From: Oscillospiraceae bacterium
Lineage (GTDB): Bacteria; Bacillota; Clostridia; Saccharofermentanales; Saccharofermentanaceae
Assembly (NCBI GenBank): GCA_902767145.1
Contig: CACXGG010000150.1
Location: 1-18,097, forward strand
Length of the DNA: 18,097 bases
Direction of reading: 5' to 3'
The notes under the pieces are model-generated. The model was not told where the DNA came from. It saw only the letters and a list, made by a program, of their open reading frames with translations, and did not search any database. Shown here piece after piece: positions 1-7,523 of this stretch. How positions within the stretch are numbered: the stretch's first letter is position 1; every line of letters begins with the position of its first letter. The position numbers were made by a program, and so were the translations under genes.

Positions 1-546
1 AAGGGATTTATCTGGGAGTTCGTCAAGGACCCTCTGGAGCTCCTGAAGATCTATGTGCTCTATGTGATCATAGAGTTCGGTATCTGGGCAGTAATCCTGT
101 TTAAGGAGAACAGGAAGAACGGACTGTTCCTGGTATCTCTGGCAGTACTTCTCATCATCCCGGTATATAAGATCTCCGAGGCCAATGACTTCGTAATGAG
201 GGGAACACTGTCCCCCATGTTCGTCATCATGATGTTTGCCCTTCTTTATCTGGACAAGGTCATCGAAAGGTTTAAGAACAGGGGCAATAAAAATGACTTC
301 AAGGCCCTGGGCGTATTCTGCCTCTGCCTTGTCATGGGCATTACGTCCTACATGTTCCTCATAACCGCAGTGGGTGCCAGCCGCCAGAAGTGGACAGGCG
401 AAGATACATCCGAGGGTGCCCAGGATCACATAGGTTCATTTGGTGATATCCATGATGAGGACTTCATCGAAGTAGTCGACAGACAGTTCTACGTCTACGA
501 CTATGATGAGACATTCTTCTACAGGGTATTTGGAAAGACGATTTAA
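1..546 (+). CDS. Polytopic membrane protein, C-terminal part (5' end outside window)
   Basis: The frame is open from base 1 with no stop, so this is the last 181 residues of a longer protein. It shows about four hydrophobic segments (roughly residues 15-36, 43-60, 72-88 and 101-123) and then a polar, acidic tail of about 55 residues rich in D, E, Y and F. A short stretch before the third segment, NDFVMRGTLSPMFVIMM, resembles the '-ND-x-x-MR-x-S-x-P-' pattern I associate with large GT-C-like or YfhO-like clostridial membrane proteins, but this is a resemblance only. Its stop TAA (544-546) overlaps the stop of the convergent glycosyltransferase within TTAA. Because its neighbours make and use lipid-linked sugars, a glycosyltransferase or transporter role is plausible but unproven. 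No function is assigned. Confidence 0.75.
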   Translation, partial: KGFIWEFVKDPLELLKIYVLYVIIEFGIWAVILFKENRKNGLFLVSLAVLLIIPVYKISEANDFVMRGTLSPMFVIMMFALLYLDKVIERFKNRGNKNDFKALGVFCLCLVMGITSYMFLITAVGASRQKWTGEDTSEGAQDHIGSFGDIHDEDFIEVVDRQFYVYDYDETFFYRVFGKTI

Positions 547-1484
547 TCCTCGCTCTTATCTTCTTCAGCTGTGATATATACAGGCCTTCTCTTGACCTCG
601 ATGAAGGTCCTGCCGATATATTCTCCCAGTACTCCGAGAGCCATAAGGATAAGTCCTCCGATGAAAAGGAGGAAGCAGAGAAGTGAAGGGTAACCGGGTA
701 CTTCGTTATAGATCCTCAGGATGATGGCCCTGATGAAGTAGTAGATCATGTATATGAAGCCTGCAAAGGCAGAAGTGAATCCCGCATAGGTGGCAAGCCT
801 CAAAGGTGCTACGGTGAAGGATACGATACCGTCCACGGCATACTTAAAGAGCTTCCAGAAGCTCCACTTCGTCTCACCGGCGACTCTTTCCACGTTCTTG
901 TGCTCCAGCCACTTTGTCCTGAAACCAACCCAGGCGAAGATACCCTTGGAGAAACGCTGTCTTTCTGAAACGGCGATGATGGCATCCACCACGATCCTCT
1001 TCATGAGGCGGAAATCCCTGGCGCCGTCTGCGATCTCCACTTCGCACATCCTGTTGATGAGCTTATAGAACTTCCTGGCGAAAAAGCTCCTGATCTTGGG
1101 CTCGCCCTCACGGGTAACGCGCCTTGCGGCTACGATGTCTGCCTCGTCGTTCTCAAGAGCCTTTACCATCTCCGGGATAAGGGAGGGGGGATCCTGCATA
1201 TCAGCATCCATGATGGCAACATAGTCGCCCTTTGCCTTTTCGAGGCCGGCATACATGGCGGATTCCTTGCCGAAGTTCCTGGAGAAGAAGACATACTTTA
1301 CGTCATCATCCTTTTCCTTGAGTCCGCGGATAACGTCGCTGGTCCTGTCGCGGCTTCCGTCGTTTATGAAGATGAACTCGAAATCATAGGAGTCCAGCTG
1401 TTTCCTGACGTCACAGAGGGCGTCGTAAAGGAAGGGCAGGGCCTCTTCTTCGTTATAACAGGGAACTATAAGGCTGATGAGCAT
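543..1484 (-). CDS. GT2 polyprenyl-phosphate glycosyltransferase (GtrB/CsbB/DPM1-like)
   Basis: 313 residues, the usual length for this family. The cytoplasmic GT-A domain opens with LISLIVPCYNEEEALP (residues 2-17), carries NDGSRD at 41-46 and the metal/nucleotide-binding DAD at 93-95 within MDADMQDPP. Two membrane segments follow (about 232-256 and 265-289), then the family hallmark GEYIGR at 287-292 and a basic VKRRPVY tail. Family members transfer a sugar from a nucleotide donor to undecaprenyl or dolichyl phosphate on the inner membrane face, and the lipid-sugar then serves a transferase outside. The ATG at 1484 has GGAGGA at 1491-1496, six bases upstream on the minus strand. It is divergent from a YfhO-family gene; in Bacillus subtilis the CsbB/YfhO pair glycosylates lipoteichoic acid, so the same partnership is inferred here. 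The sugar is unknown. No GtrA/GtcA flippase gene is visible in the window. Confidence 0.92.
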   Translation of the reverse strand: MLISLIVPCYNEEEALPFLYDALCDVRKQLDSYDFEFIFINDGSRDRTSDVIRGLKEKDDDVKYVFFSRNFGKESAMYAGLEKAKGDYVAIMDADMQDPPSLIPEMVKALENDEADIVAARRVTREGEPKIRSFFARKFYKLINRMCEVEIADGARDFRLMKRIVVDAIIAVSERQRFSKGIFAWVGFRTKWLEHKNVERVAGETKWSFWKLFKYAVDGIVSFTVAPLRLATYAGFTSAFAGFIYMIYYFIRAIILRIYNEVPGYPSLLCFLLFIGGLILMALGVLGEYIGRTFIEVKRRPVYITAEEDKSED

Positions 1485-1511
1485 ATCAGGTCCTCCGTGG
1501 GTGAGTATTTA

Positions 1512-1541
1512 TTGGAACACAATATCACTTTGTATTATAAT
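1512..1541 (+). promoter_or_regulatory. Predicted promoter of the yfhO-like gene
   Basis: TTGGAA (1512-1517), an 18-base spacer and a perfect TATAAT (1536-1541). Transcription would begin at about 1548-1550, roughly 45 bases before the YfhO start and right at the ATG of a possible 15-codon leader ORF. It shares its -10 palindrome with the divergent promoter. Confidence 0.55.
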
Positions 1542-1562
1542 CTAAAATCATGACTTTGAAAA
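1534..1562 (-). promoter_or_regulatory. Predicted promoter of the GtrB-like gene
   Basis: On the minus strand TTTTCA (1562-1557) is followed after 17 bases by a perfect TATAAT (1539-1534). The predicted start near 1527 gives a leader of about 43 bases that contains the GGAGGA site. The -10 hexamer lies within the 8-base palindrome ATTATAAT, which also supplies the -10 of the opposite promoter. Assignment is by motif only. Confidence 0.5.
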
Positions 1563-1597
1563 ATGACCGTCTTCCCGGCGGAAAAGAGGAAAAATGA
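1550..1597 (+). CDS. Possible 15-codon leader peptide coupled to yfhO
   Basis: ATG at 1550 opens a short frame encoding MTLKNDRLPGGKEEK that ends in TGA at 1595-1597, overlapping the yfhO ATG (1594) as ATGA. The start lies eight bases after the TATAAT -10, so the transcript could begin at or next to this ATG and be leaderless. The yfhO Shine-Dalgarno AGAGGA (1585-1590) is only three bases from its ATG, a cramped spacing that termination-reinitiation coupling would relieve. The peptide has no recognisable function, and so short a frame can arise by chance. Confidence 0.22.
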   Translation: MTLKNDRLPGGKEEK

Positions 1598-4452
1598 AGG
1601 AAGTAGGTTCGCTCAAGCCGTCAAAGCCAAAGAAGGCGCTGACCCCCGCGGACAAGAGATATGGCAAAGCCCCGCTCATAGCAGGCATCCTCGCGGCTGT
1701 CTGTTTTATCGCGATGTCCATACTGAGCCGGGTGCATCCCTTAGGTGAATATACCATCCTGGTAAGTGACCTGGAGGCACAGTATGCGCCTTTCCTGTTC
1801 TTCTACAAGAACCACCTTCTCTCACTTCCCCCTTCCCATCTCATATCAGCTCTTTCCTATTCCTTTGCTCTTGGAGCGGGAAAGAATATCATGGGAACCT
1901 TCGGATATTATCTGGCAAGCCCCTTGAACCTTCTGGTGCTCCTGTTTGACGCATCCCAGGTCAACGAATTCGTTCTCCTTCTCATGCTCATAAGGATCTC
2001 CCTGGCATCGTCGTTCATGTGCCTTTTCATCAGGAGAAGGGCGGAGAACAGGCACACCTGGTGGCCGGTGCTCTTCGGTATCATGTATGCCTTCTCTTCA
2101 TATACCACCATCTTCCTCTTCCAGATCATGTGGCTGGACGGCTATATGCTCCTGCCCCTGCTCCTTTATTTTGTGGAGGACTACCTGGAGGAGGAGAAGA
2201 CAAAGGGTCTTATCATCACCCTTCTCCTTCTTTTCCTGACGAACTACTACATCGCATATATGGCAGGCATATTCTCCTTTATCTACCTGCTGGTCAGGAT
2301 GTACATAAGAGGAGACCTTACCAAGTCTGAAAAGCCCTTCAGGAAGATCGGAAAGTTCATACTCACCGCAGTATTCTGCGCCATGACGCTGTGCGTCATC
2401 CTGATCCCCGTAGGACTTGATACCATAAGGAATGCCGATCCCACCCATTCCAGGAATACCGCCAACTATATGTCCTTTACGGCCATAGACCTTCTGGACC
2501 AGATGTTCAACGGAACTCCGGGAGATTTTTCTGATGTGCTCATCGGAAACCTTCCCTTCGTATTCATAAGTACGGTGGTCACCGTCTTCACGGTGATATT
2601 CTTCGTGACAAAGGCCTCTTCAAAGAAAGAGAAGATCGTCTACGGGGTATGTGCCGGCCTTATCTATCTTTCCCTGGCCATCGATGCCCTGGATACGGCA
2701 TGGCAGGTATTTGACTCGCCCAACTGGTTCTGGCACAGGGAGTCCTTCGTATTCATGCCCTTCTTCCTGATCCTGGCATATAAGCTCCTGGAGAGGTTCT
2801 CAAAGGTCACCGTCAGGGAGATCACCATCAGTACGGCCATCGTGCTGGGAGCTCTTTTCCTGGCCCAGAGCCTGGGACAGATAAAGGAGAGGGACGGGGT
2901 ATTCCTGTTCAATCTCATCTTTATCTCCGCCATCGCACTTATCCTGATACTCATGAAGAGGGAGACCTGGCATCCCCAGCTCAAGGATATGCCCCAGATC
3001 CTTCCCTTCCTTCTCAGCCTTCTGACAGTCTTTGAGACAGCCATCATGGGCCCGATCCTGTCAGGCGGCGTATCCACCATGTCACTTCACTATGGTTTCG
3101 CACAGGATTATATCGATTCAGTCCTCGTCATCGAGGACTGTGCCAATGCATCCTCCATCCTGGGTAATTCCTTCAGGAGCGAGATGGAGCAGGACGGCTC
3201 CGGAAAGACTTCCGCCATCGACGACTCCGGCGCATATTACGGCGGATATAACGGCATCTCACTTTTCAATTCCAACTCCAACAAGACCTTCGGCAGGTTC
3301 TTAAAGCAGCTGGGATATAACGTCAACTACAACTACTTCACCGCAGGATATTCCTATGCCGCCCCTGATACGGATGCCTTCTTCTCCATCGGATCCGTAT
3401 ATGTCAGGAGGGATTACACCGCAGCCAGGTTCGTGGCTGAGGACGGCTATGAGCAGGGATTCAAGTTCCTTGTGAATGACGATGTCCTGCCCCTGGCATT
3501 CCCCGTGGATCAGGGCGCCTTTGATTTCGATTTCTATGCTCTTGAGAAGGATGTGACGGACAAGGATTACTTCAGTTTTAGACAGGCCTGGTATGAGTCC
3601 ATGTTCCCCGGATCCTTTGAGGGCGTTTCTTACTTTATCCCGGCAACAGAGGTGGAGGAAGAGGCTGTCAACTACTCCGATTATGACATCAATGCCTACA
3701 TCAATGCCGATGAGGATAAGGAAGAGGATGAGAACGTGGTGGTGGACTTCCTGTCATCAGAAAAGAAGTTCGATCCCGACGATCTTGGCGTGGAGGATCT
3801 TTATGATGCTTCTTCAAGCCTGACCACCATCTACAGGACGAACAAGTCCATCCCCATGATCATCAATTACAGGATCACGGCGGAGTCCTCTGATGAGCTC
3901 TACATGAACCTTTCCTCCCACAGGACCATGAACGGGTGGGTCCTCAGGGTCAACGGCGAGAGATACACGGGATGGCCCGAGTCCACCTTCTATTCCAGCA
4001 TCGTCAGGATCGGATCCTTTGAGGAGGGCTCTGAGATCAATGTCTCCATCGTTGTGGATTCAGACAGCTTCAAGTATCTCTCCGTAAACTTCGCTTATCT
4101 TGATAAAGAGGCCTTTGACGGAGCATTCTCCGGCATCGATACCTCCTCCGTGACAGTGGGCACCACCCAGGACGGCTATGTATCCATGACCTCCGACCTC
4201 ACTGAAGGCCAGGTCATCCTTACCACCATCCCCTATGAAGACGGCTGGACCCTTTATGTAGACGGAGTAAAGACAGATATCACCCCTTATCAGGATGCCC
4301 TTATCGCCATAGATCCCGGAACGGGACACCACGATATAGAGCTGGTATTTACGGCCCCCGGCCTTAAGGCGGGAGCAGTGGTGAGCGTTCTCGGTATCCT
4401 GGGGCTTGTGGGATCTTCTATTATTATCAAAAAAAATAAACAAAGAAAATGA
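1594..4452 (+). CDS. yfhO: YfhO-family membrane protein (probable GT-C type glycosyltransferase)
   Basis: 952 residues, in the normal range for YfhO proteins. A short basic N-terminus (to residue 25) leads into a membrane segment at about 26-46, then the loop SDLEAQYAPF (58-67), an acidic D-x-x-x-Q motif typical of the family and of GT-C first external loops. Around eleven further hydrophobic segments run to about residue 486. A large external domain follows (about 487-922) and a final membrane segment at about 925-944 with a basic cytoplasmic end. B. subtilis YfhO is needed for lipoteichoic acid glycosylation using the lipid-sugar made by CsbB; the divergent GtrB/CsbB-like gene supports a similar role here, though the acceptor is unknown. 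Residues 684-738 form a very acidic insert (21 D/E in 55). The ATG is chosen for the membrane-protein N-terminus; AGAGGA lies at 1585-1590. Confidence 0.88.
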   Translation: MKEVGSLKPSKPKKALTPADKRYGKAPLIAGILAAVCFIAMSILSRVHPLGEYTILVSDLEAQYAPFLFFYKNHLLSLPPSHLISALSYSFALGAGKNIMGTFGYYLASPLNLLVLLFDASQVNEFVLLLMLIRISLASSFMCLFIRRRAENRHTWWPVLFGIMYAFSSYTTIFLFQIMWLDGYMLLPLLLYFVEDYLEEEKTKGLIITLLLLFLTNYYIAYMAGIFSFIYLLVRMYIRGDLTKSEKPFRKIGKFILTAVFCAMTLCVILIPVGLDTIRNADPTHSRNTANYMSFTAIDLLDQMFNGTPGDFSDVLIGNLPFVFISTVVTVFTVIFFVTKASSKKEKIVYGVCAGLIYLSLAIDALDTAWQVFDSPNWFWHRESFVFMPFFLILAYKLLERFSKVTVREITISTAIVLGALFLAQSLGQIKERDGVFLFNLIFISAIALILILMKRETWHPQLKDMPQILPFLLSLLTVFETAIMGPILSGGVSTMSLHYGFAQDYIDSVLVIEDCANASSILGNSFRSEMEQDGSGKTSAIDDSGAYYGGYNGISLFNSNSNKTFGRFLKQLGYNVNYNYFTAGYSYAAPDTDAFFSIGSVYVRRDYTAARFVAEDGYEQGFKFLVNDDVLPLAFPVDQGAFDFDFYALEKDVTDKDYFSFRQAWYESMFPGSFEGVSYFIPATEVEEEAVNYSDYDINAYINADEDKEEDENVVVDFLSSEKKFDPDDLGVEDLYDASSSLTTIYRTNKSIPMIINYRITAESSDELYMNLSSHRTMNGWVLRVNGERYTGWPESTFYSSIVRIGSFEEGSEINVSIVVDSDSFKYLSVNFAYLDKEAFDGAFSGIDTSSVTVGTTQDGYVSMTSDLTEGQVILTTIPYEDGWTLYVDGVKTDITPYQDALIAIDPGTGHHDIELVFTAPGLKAGAVVSVLGILGLVGSSIIIKKNKQRK

Positions 4453-4462
4453 CCGCGGTTTG

Positions 4463-4471
4463 TGGTATAGT
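4463..4471 (+). promoter_or_regulatory. Predicted extended -10 promoter of the phosphohexomutase gene
   Basis: TGGTATAGT (4463-4471) is an extended -10 element of TGn-TATAAT type. No good -35 hexamer sits at a normal distance, as is common for extended -10 promoters. The predicted start near 4478 gives a leader of about 24 bases holding AGGAAGG (4489-4495). The same geometry appears before gmd and manC. Confidence 0.45.
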
Positions 4472-4501
4472 TAGCAACGGCAAAAGAAAGGAAGGATTAT
4501 C

Positions 4502-6289
4502 ATGAACTACAAAGACACATATCTGATCTGGAGTCAGGACCCTTATTTCGACGAGCAGACAAGACTCGAGCTCGAGAAGATCTCAGGGGACGAAAAGGAA
4601 ATAGAGGACAGGTTCTATAAGGATCTGGAGTTCGGTACAGGAGGACTTAGGGGAGTTCTCGGCGCAGGTACCAACAGGATGAACATCTATACAGTGGCAA
4701 AGGCTTCTGCAGGCCTTGCAAAGTATATCGTTTCCAACGGTGAGGAGGCAATGAAGAGAGGCGTAGCCATCTGCTATGACTCAAGGCACTATTCTCCCGA
4801 GTTTGCACAGATCGCTGCCAGCACATTCGCAGCATACGGCGTTAAGGCTTATCTTTCCGACGAGCTCCGCCCCGTTCCCATGTGCTCTTATTCCGTAAGG
4901 TACTTCGGTGCCTTTGCAGGCGTAATGATCACAGCTTCCCACAACCCGCCCAAGTACAACGGTTACAAGGTATACGGCGAGGACGGCGGCCAGGTAACAA
5001 ATGAGGCTGCTTCCGCCATCCTTTCAAATATGGACGAGTTCTCCGACGTGAGGACCATAAAGAAGACTGATTTCAACGAAGCTGTCGCTTCAGGCCTTAT
5101 CCAGAGATTCGGACCCGAGGTGGATGTAGCTTACCAGGATATGCTCACAGAGCTCATCATCGACAAGGAGGCCATCAGGCGCCAGGGCGATATGAGCATC
5201 GTTTATACACCTCTCCACGGTTCAGGCAACAAGCCTGTCAGGAGGATCCTTAAGAAGGCCGGCTTTAACAACGTTTATGTCGTTCCCCAGCAGGAGCTTC
5301 CCGACGGAGCTTTCCCCACGGTAAAGTCACCTAACCCCGAGGATCCCGCTGCCCTTACCATGGGCATCGAGCTGGCAAAGAAGGTAAATGCTTCCCTTGT
5401 ATTCGGAACAGACCCCGACTCTGACAGGCTCGGTATCGCAGCAAGGAAGGAAGAGAACGGTGAAGTGGTCTACAAGTGCTTCACAGGTAACCAGGTAGGA
5501 CTTATGCTCCTGGACTACATCCTCGATTCCAAGAAGCGTCTCGGAACACTTGAGGACAATTCCTTTGCATGCACCACCATCGTTTCCACAAAGCTCTGCG
5601 CATCCGTATGCCGCGAGTACGGCGTTGAGCTCCAGGAGACACTTACAGGATTCAAGTATATCGGTGAGAGGATCAAGTTCGACGACGAGTTCGGCGACAA
5701 GCACTTCCAGTTCGGTTTCGAGGAGAGCTACGGCTACCTTTCCGGAACATCCGTAAGGGATAAGGATGCTGTCGTTGCAGCTATGCTGGTCTGCGGAATG
5801 GCTGCCCAGTCCTTCGATATGGGTGAGACACTCTTCGACAGACTTGAGAGGATCTACAAGAAGCACGGTTACGGCTTCGAGCAGGCAGTAAGCTTTACAC
5901 TTGAGGGCAAGGAAGGTATCGAGAAGATCGTCAGCGCCATGGACAGCATGAGAACTGATCTTGAGAACTGCAAGTCTTCCTCTGATGCACAGGCTCTCAT
6001 CGGCGGACCTTCCGTAGTCGCAGTAAGGGACTACAGCAAGTCCGTAAGATATGATTTCAGCGGCGACGAGGTAAAGACCTCCGAGCTCACACTTCCCAAG
6101 TCCAACGTTCTCCTCTATGAGCTGGGCGGCGACAAGGGACTTGACTGGGCATGCGCAAGACCTTCCGGTACAGAGCCCAAGCTCAAGATCTATTTCGGTA
6201 TCTACGATTCCACTGAGGACGGCGCAAAGTCACGCCTTGAAGAAGTCAAGGAGCAGATGAGCGCATTCGTCGAAGCAAGACTTAAATAA
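4502..6289 (+). CDS. pgm: Phosphoglucomutase/phosphomannomutase (alpha-D-phosphohexomutase)
   Basis: 595 residues, matching the PgcA/PGM2-like branch of about 580-600. It interconverts hexose-6-phosphate and hexose-1-phosphate in the cytoplasm. All four active-site elements are present: the phosphoserine loop TASHNP with Ser146; the Mg-binding loop DPDSDR at 304-309; the sugar-binding loop GFEESYG at 405-411; and the phosphate-binding RPSGTEPK at 553-560. An early FGTGGLRG is also typical. AGGAAGG lies six bases before the ATG. Position next to a GDP-mannose/GDP-rhamnose pathway suggests it may supply mannose-1-phosphate for ManC, but this branch often acts on glucose, and glucose-1-phosphate for other glycans is equally possible. 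Codons look more optimised (more GGT, GCT, GTT, ACA) than in yfhO, suggesting higher expression. The next gene starts ten bases after the stop, so they are probably co-transcribed. Confidence 0.93.
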   Translation: MNYKDTYLIWSQDPYFDEQTRLELEKISGDEKEIEDRFYKDLEFGTGGLRGVLGAGTNRMNIYTVAKASAGLAKYIVSNGEEAMKRGVAICYDSRHYSPEFAQIAASTFAAYGVKAYLSDELRPVPMCSYSVRYFGAFAGVMITASHNPPKYNGYKVYGEDGGQVTNEAASAILSNMDEFSDVRTIKKTDFNEAVASGLIQRFGPEVDVAYQDMLTELIIDKEAIRRQGDMSIVYTPLHGSGNKPVRRILKKAGFNNVYVVPQQELPDGAFPTVKSPNPEDPAALTMGIELAKKVNASLVFGTDPDSDRLGIAARKEENGEVVYKCFTGNQVGLMLLDYILDSKKRLGTLEDNSFACTTIVSTKLCASVCREYGVELQETLTGFKYIGERIKFDDEFGDKHFQFGFEESYGYLSGTSVRDKDAVVAAMLVCGMAAQSFDMGETLFDRLERIYKKHGYGFEQAVSFTLEGKEGIEKIVSAMDSMRTDLENCKSSSDAQALIGGPSVVAVRDYSKSVRYDFSGDEVKTSELTLPKSNVLLYELGGDKGLDWACARPSGTEPKLKIYFGIYDSTEDGAKSRLEEVKEQMSAFVEARLK

Positions 6290-6298
6290 GAACAGGTC

Positions 6299-7474
6299 GT
6301 GTTAGCATATAATCTTCAGCCGCTCGCAGGAAAGGAACTGACGGGCATCGGATTTTACGCAGCAAACGTAATGGATTCACTTCTGAGGGAGCAGACAGCT
6401 CCCTCAGAATTTCATGTGTTCGATTTTCTGGGGAAGAACGGCGGAGCAGAAACTGCCATGTCCCACCTGGGAAGGTCCATAGACCCCGAAGACCTGAAGA
6501 CGGTAAAGGGCATCCCTCTGTCCGTCTACATAAGGATGGGAAAGCTGGGAAGGATCATCCCCTATGAGAAGCTCACCTCCTCAAAGGCAGACCTCACGGT
6601 ATTCTTCAACTATCTGGCGCCCCTGGGCCTCAAGGGAAAGAACATCATCACCATCTACGACATGGTGTGCGAGAGATATCCGGAGACCATGCAGGGAAGG
6701 AACAGAAGGCTCCTTCAGGGCCATCTGAAGCCCTGTGCGCAGAATGCGGATGCCATAGTCACCATCTCCGACTTCTCGAAAAGAGAGATCATGGAGCTCT
6801 ACGGCATCCCCGAAGAGAAGATCTTCGTGGCATACTGCGGCGTGGACAGGGAGTTCTATAGGCCTGCCGATACTGAAGAAGAAAAGCAGGCTGACCTTCA
6901 GATGGCAAAGGATCTTAAGGGCGAGGGGAGATATATCCTCTATGTGGGAACACTGGAGCCCAGAAAGAATATAGTGAACCTGGTAAAGGCCTTTGAGATC
7001 CTGAAGGGCAGTGAAGGCTTTGAGGACGTAAAGCTGGTGCTGGCCGGAGGTCTCGGATGGCAGCCGGAGGTCACCCTCAGGGCCATCGAAGGATCAGGCG
7101 TGAAGGATCAGATCATCAGGACAGGTTATATATCCCAGGAGCAGAAGAGAGCACTTTACAGATGTGCTGACCTTTTCTGTTTCCCCAGTATCTACGAGGG
7201 ATTCGGAATGCCCGTAACGGAGGCCATGGCCTGCGGAACAAATGTGGTGATCTCAGATTCCTCCAGCCTTCCCGAGGCTTCCTGCGGACTTGCTCCCGGG
7301 GTGGAGATCAACGACGAGGCCGGATTTGCCCTGGAGTTCGAAGAGATATTGAGCGGAAAAAAAGAGATGCCTTCGAAGCAGGAGCTCATTGACGCGGTAT
7401 CCCGCTTCAGCTGGGATAAGGCCGCGGAGGTATACAGACAGGCCATTAAGTATTGCGGTGCGGATTTTCAATAA
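6299..7474 (+). CDS. GT4-family glycosyltransferase
   Basis: 391 residues with a two-domain GT-B layout. The N-terminal half has TGIGFY near residue 17-22; the C-terminal donor-binding half has YVGTLEPRKN, the VLAGG strand and the retaining-GT E-x7-E motif EGFGMPVTE with E300 and E308. It is a cytoplasmic enzyme expected to add a sugar from a nucleotide donor, GDP-mannose or GDP-rhamnose being plausible from context. The start is a GTG: the in-frame stop of the upstream mutase is four codons before it and no other start lies between. The Shine-Dalgarno is poor (AGG at 6294-6296, two bases from GTG), so translation probably depends on coupling to the mutase nine bases upstream. It is most like the GT4 at 16545 in this window (shared TGIG-x-Y and LYVGTLEPRKN), indicating paralogy. 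Confidence 0.88.
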   Translation: MLAYNLQPLAGKELTGIGFYAANVMDSLLREQTAPSEFHVFDFLGKNGGAETAMSHLGRSIDPEDLKTVKGIPLSVYIRMGKLGRIIPYEKLTSSKADLTVFFNYLAPLGLKGKNIITIYDMVCERYPETMQGRNRRLLQGHLKPCAQNADAIVTISDFSKREIMELYGIPEEKIFVAYCGVDREFYRPADTEEEKQADLQMAKDLKGEGRYILYVGTLEPRKNIVNLVKAFEILKGSEGFEDVKLVLAGGLGWQPEVTLRAIEGSGVKDQIIRTGYISQEQKRALYRCADLFCFPSIYEGFGMPVTEAMACGTNVVISDSSSLPEASCGLAPGVEINDEAGFALEFEEILSGKKEMPSKQELIDAVSRFSWDKAAEVYRQAIKYCGADFQ

Positions 7475-7494
7475 GCACCCGTATATGATAAAAT
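7465..7494 (+). promoter_or_regulatory. Predicted promoter of the gmd operon
   Basis: TTTTCA (7465-7470), 18 bases, then TAAAAT (7489-7494) preceded by TGA, giving an extended -10 of TGATAAAAT. The predicted start near 7501 leaves a leader of about 23 bases containing AGGGGGA (7511-7517). No terminator precedes it, so read-through from the upstream gene is also possible. Confidence 0.45.
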
Positions 7495-7523
7495 AATACG
7501 ATATCAATTTAGGGGGATTTTTT

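Noticed and set aside
4451..4462. ACCGCGGT palindrome after yfhO as a terminator
   Set aside because: The 8-base palindrome has no loop and no downstream T-run, and lies just before a likely promoter; not supported as a terminator.
5327..5866. Open frame on the minus strand within the mutase (179 codons)
   Set aside because: Antisense to conserved catalytic motifs of the mutase, with no family resemblance of its own.
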